Positions 62,402 to 64,000 of a stretch of DNA of 64,000 nucleotides are shown piece after piece. The DNA is from Thaumasiovibrio sp047250365. Lineage in GTDB: Bacteria; Pseudomonadota; Gammaproteobacteria; Enterobacterales; Vibrionaceae. The notes under the pieces are model-generated. The model worked only from the letters and a program-made list of their open reading frames with translations. It did not search any database and was not told where the DNA came from. The DNA lies in contig NZ_JBLBVL010000004.1 in assembly GCF_047250365.1 (NCBI RefSeq), positions 212,975-276,974 of the forward strand, given 5' to 3'. Position 1 is the first letter of the stretch. The number at the start of each line of letters is the position of its first letter. The position numbers were made by a program, and so were the translations under genes.

Positions 62402-62830
62402 AACCGCTCTAGATAGTGCTTTAAAGTCGGTGGTGGCACAAAATTTCCCATGTCGTGGCAGTGGATGGCGTAGTGGCTTAGTCCTATTTATCCATACTTT
62501 TGCGAAAGCGATCACTTTAGTTGATTGATCTGCATATACAGTAAAACATACTGCTGTGGTAGGGTTATAAGACGCACGAAGCCATGGTAACGTGAGGGCG
62601 GTAGCGTCCTCCGCTGACTCTTTTACCTACGATCTGACTGAAGAATAACCTAAGTTGTATCAATCGGTAAATTTACATTTTGTGGTGAAAGGTATCGGTG
62701 TAACAGAATCAGAAATTGAGATAGCTGCTCAAGAAGCCATATCTAAATATTGCCATGTGTTTAATGCTGAAGCCAGCGATTACCATTACACACTCATTTG
62801 AGGTTCTTGAGAGCTAACCTTAGGTTAGAG
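62402..62830. other. Gap between clbS-like gene and intI with gene debris
   Basis: About 430 bases. The first 230 show no gene. The last part holds the OsmC remnant and a CTAACCT/AGGTTAG inverted repeat at about 62813-62827 next to the intI stop, likely its terminator. No clear attC site seen. Confidence 0.5.
62649..62801 (+). pseudogene. C-terminal fragment of an OsmC/Ohr-like gene
   Basis: A frame closed by TAA at 62646-62648 continues as PKLYQSVNLHFVVKGIGV, then EIAAQEAISKYCHVFNAEA and a Tyr-x-Leu end. This matches the C-terminal helix-strand of OsmC-family peroxide/thiol enzymes (lHFvV~G and sKYCsV). Upstream the frame reads as weak coding for about ten codons (YDLTEE) before the stop, and then no OsmC N-terminus is found. 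It is a remnant lying by the integron. Confidence 0.6.
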
Positions 62831-63799
62831 TTATAAGCGCGAGAGTGGGCTGACGACCCCTTGTGCGCCTCGCTCCAATACATGCGTATATATCTGTGTT
62901 GTTTTCACATCTGCGTGCCCTAATTGTTCTTGAACAGTTCGAATATCGGCGCCACTTTCGAGTAGATGAGTAGCAAATGAATGGCGTAAGGTGTGCGAGG
63001 TAACCGATTTACTAATCTTTGCTTTATGTGATGCGTCCTTAATCGCTCGTTGGATAGTGCTAACATCGATATGATGTCGGCGAATTGCGTGAGTTGCGGG
63101 GTCGACAGACAGTCGTGATGAGGGGAATAAAAATTGCCATCGGAGTGATTTGTTTGCTTTAGGGTATTTTCTTTCTAAAGCATTGGGCATCCAAACACCT
63201 TGATAAGCAGTGTTGGTAATGTCTTGTTGCCACACAGTGGTTACTGTTTCAAGCTGATGTTTCAAGTTTGGAATAAGTTCTTTGGCGAGCGTAACAACGC
63301 GACTTTTATTTCCTTTTGACCGATGTATACGCAGAGCATTGTAGTCAAAATCAATATCGGAATATCTTAACCTAACGCACTCTTTTACCCTTAACCCTGA
63401 GCCGTACATCAATTTAATGGGAAGAAGAAAGGTTGGATTAATATGAGAAAACAACAAGCGGATTTCTTGTTGCGTTAACACGGTAGGAAACCTCCTTTGC
63501 TTGTTAGATTTACGAAAGCGAATGTCTACATCTATTGGGGTGTGAAGAATATTTTTATAAAGAAAGACGAGCGCGTTAAGTGCTTGGCACTGAGTACTTG
63601 AAGCAACATTTTTATTTAGTGCTAGGTGGCTAAGGAATGACTCGACATGGTCAGTGCCGAGATTGCTAGGGTGCTGTTTGTCGTGAAATAGAACAAACTG
63701 TTTAATCCAGTAGATATAGGCTTCAACTGTACTTTTCGCATAATGTCGAGAGTACATATAATCTTGTATTTCGTTCAGGAAGGGGGATTTTAGCTTCAT
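62831..63799 (-). CDS. intIA: Integron integrase IntI (Vibrio chromosomal type, IntIA)
   Basis: Tyrosine recombinase of 322 residues that moves gene cassettes between attI and attC. Catalytic residues: R137 (SGLRVKEC), H269 and R272 (SHTLRHSF), H295 (LGHADVKTTQ) and Y304. The IntI-specific insert is present at about 190-216 (NALERKYPKA). The C-terminal VSPLSRL matches Vibrio integrases as I remember them. The start lies 8 bases from a LexA box. The gene points left, so attI and cassettes should lie to the right, beyond the window end. Confidence 0.95.
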   Translation of the reverse strand: MKLKSPFLNEIQDYMYSRHYAKSTVEAYIYWIKQFVLFHDKQHPSNLGTDHVESFLSHLALNKNVASSTQCQALNALVFLYKNILHTPIDVDIRFRKSNKQRRFPTVLTQQEIRLLFSHINPTFLLPIKLMYGSGLRVKECVRLRYSDIDFDYNALRIHRSKGNKSRVVTLAKELIPNLKHQLETVTTVWQQDITNTAYQGVWMPNALERKYPKANKSLRWQFLFPSSRLSVDPATHAIRRHHIDVSTIQRAIKDASHKAKISKSVTSHTLRHSFATHLLESGADIRTVQEQLGHADVKTTQIYTHVLERGAQGVVSPLSRL

Positions 63800-63807
63800 A
63801 TCTTAAC

Positions 63808-63823
63808 CTGTTTATTTATACAG
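63808..63823 (-). promoter_or_regulatory. LexA (SOS) box of the integron integrase
   Basis: CTGTTTATTTATACAG is a perfect CTGT-N8-ACAG, 8 bases upstream of the intI start codon. Matches published SOS control of integron integrases. Confidence 0.9.
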
Positions 63824-64000
63824 ACTTAAGCGTAGAGATTTATAGGCTTGATAGGCGGTTATTCGCGGCATATTGTGACAAGCGGCATTAAATTATCTTT
63901 GATATAACTATGTTTTTCATGGTATTTTTGAGATAACTCCGTTTGTAAACGGTGTGATAGGCGGCGAGAATGATGGAGTGATACATTGCAACTGGCAGCA

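Noticed and set aside
62520..62580. Possible LexA box near CTGCATATACAG
   Set aside because: Spacing between CTG and CAG is six, not ten; not an SOS operator.
63850..64000. Search for an attI core upstream of intI
   Set aside because: No GTTRRRY core with flanking features could be identified; the site probably lies past the window end.

Overview
The window looks like a chromosomal segment from a member of the Vibrionaceae (Vibrio or a close relative). I infer this from several things: a Vibrio-type chromosomal integron integrase at the right end, a ToxR/TcpP-ToxS/TcpH-like regulator pair, a DUF368/PopT flippase, V. cholerae-style small hypothetical genes, moderate GC and gammaproteobacterial housekeeping genes. 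I saw no rRNA, tRNA, CRISPR array or insertion sequence. A species call is not possible by eye.

Layout. 0-5 kb: 3' end of the Na+/H+ antiporter gene nhaD, a beta-barrel-like protein, a small gene behind a consensus CRP site, a candidate 21-codon gene, and the periplasmic repair pair msrPQ. 5-9 kb: envelope lipid and wall genes. These are a fatty-acid desaturase with a FabR/DesT-like palindrome at its start, an L,D-transpeptidase facing an lpp (Braun lipoprotein) gene, and a SCO1 copper chaperone pair. 9-19 kb: popT (DUF368), a siroheme synthase with a vestigial methyltransferase half, a Usp-SulP operon, the cytochrome b561/YceI pair, and a three-gene operon of a COG0523 metallochaperone with TldD and PmbA. 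19-30 kb: mixed metabolism and small genes, including aroG, glgCA, a response-regulator/GGDEF protein, yceH, a GIY-YIG protein and yaeQ. 30-36 kb: an orphan protein of unknown family, then the thiD-ABC transporter-tenA operon behind a TPP riboswitch. 36-38 kb: a periplasmic protein with a possible leader ORF, and the ToxR/TcpP-like plus ToxS/TcpH-like pair. 38-43.5 kb: the SOS mutagenesis cassette imuA-imuB-dnaE2 behind a perfect LexA box. 43.5-55.5 kb: a complete pelABCDEFG exopolysaccharide operon on the minus strand, preceded by an uncharacterised membrane protein gene. 57-61.6 kb: rhlE, an asparagine-synthetase-like gene lacking the glutaminase cysteine, and an RpiR-type regulator. 61.6-64 kb: a ClbS/DfsB-like cassette-type gene, an OsmC gene remnant, and the integron integrase with its own LexA box. 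The cassette array would lie to the right, outside the window.

Themes. Two DNA-flux systems (error-prone polymerase and integron recombination) carry the same CTGT-N8-ACAG LexA operator. Biofilm output (Pel) is likely gated by c-di-GMP through the RxxD site of PelD, and a GGDEF enzyme lies elsewhere in the window. The least explained loci are the ToxR-like pair, the 466-residue protein ahead of pelA, the CobW-TldD-PmbA operon, the lone Asn-synthetase-like enzyme and the orphan protein at 30.5-31.3 kb. Calls rest on reading motifs and remembered family features; no database search was possible.
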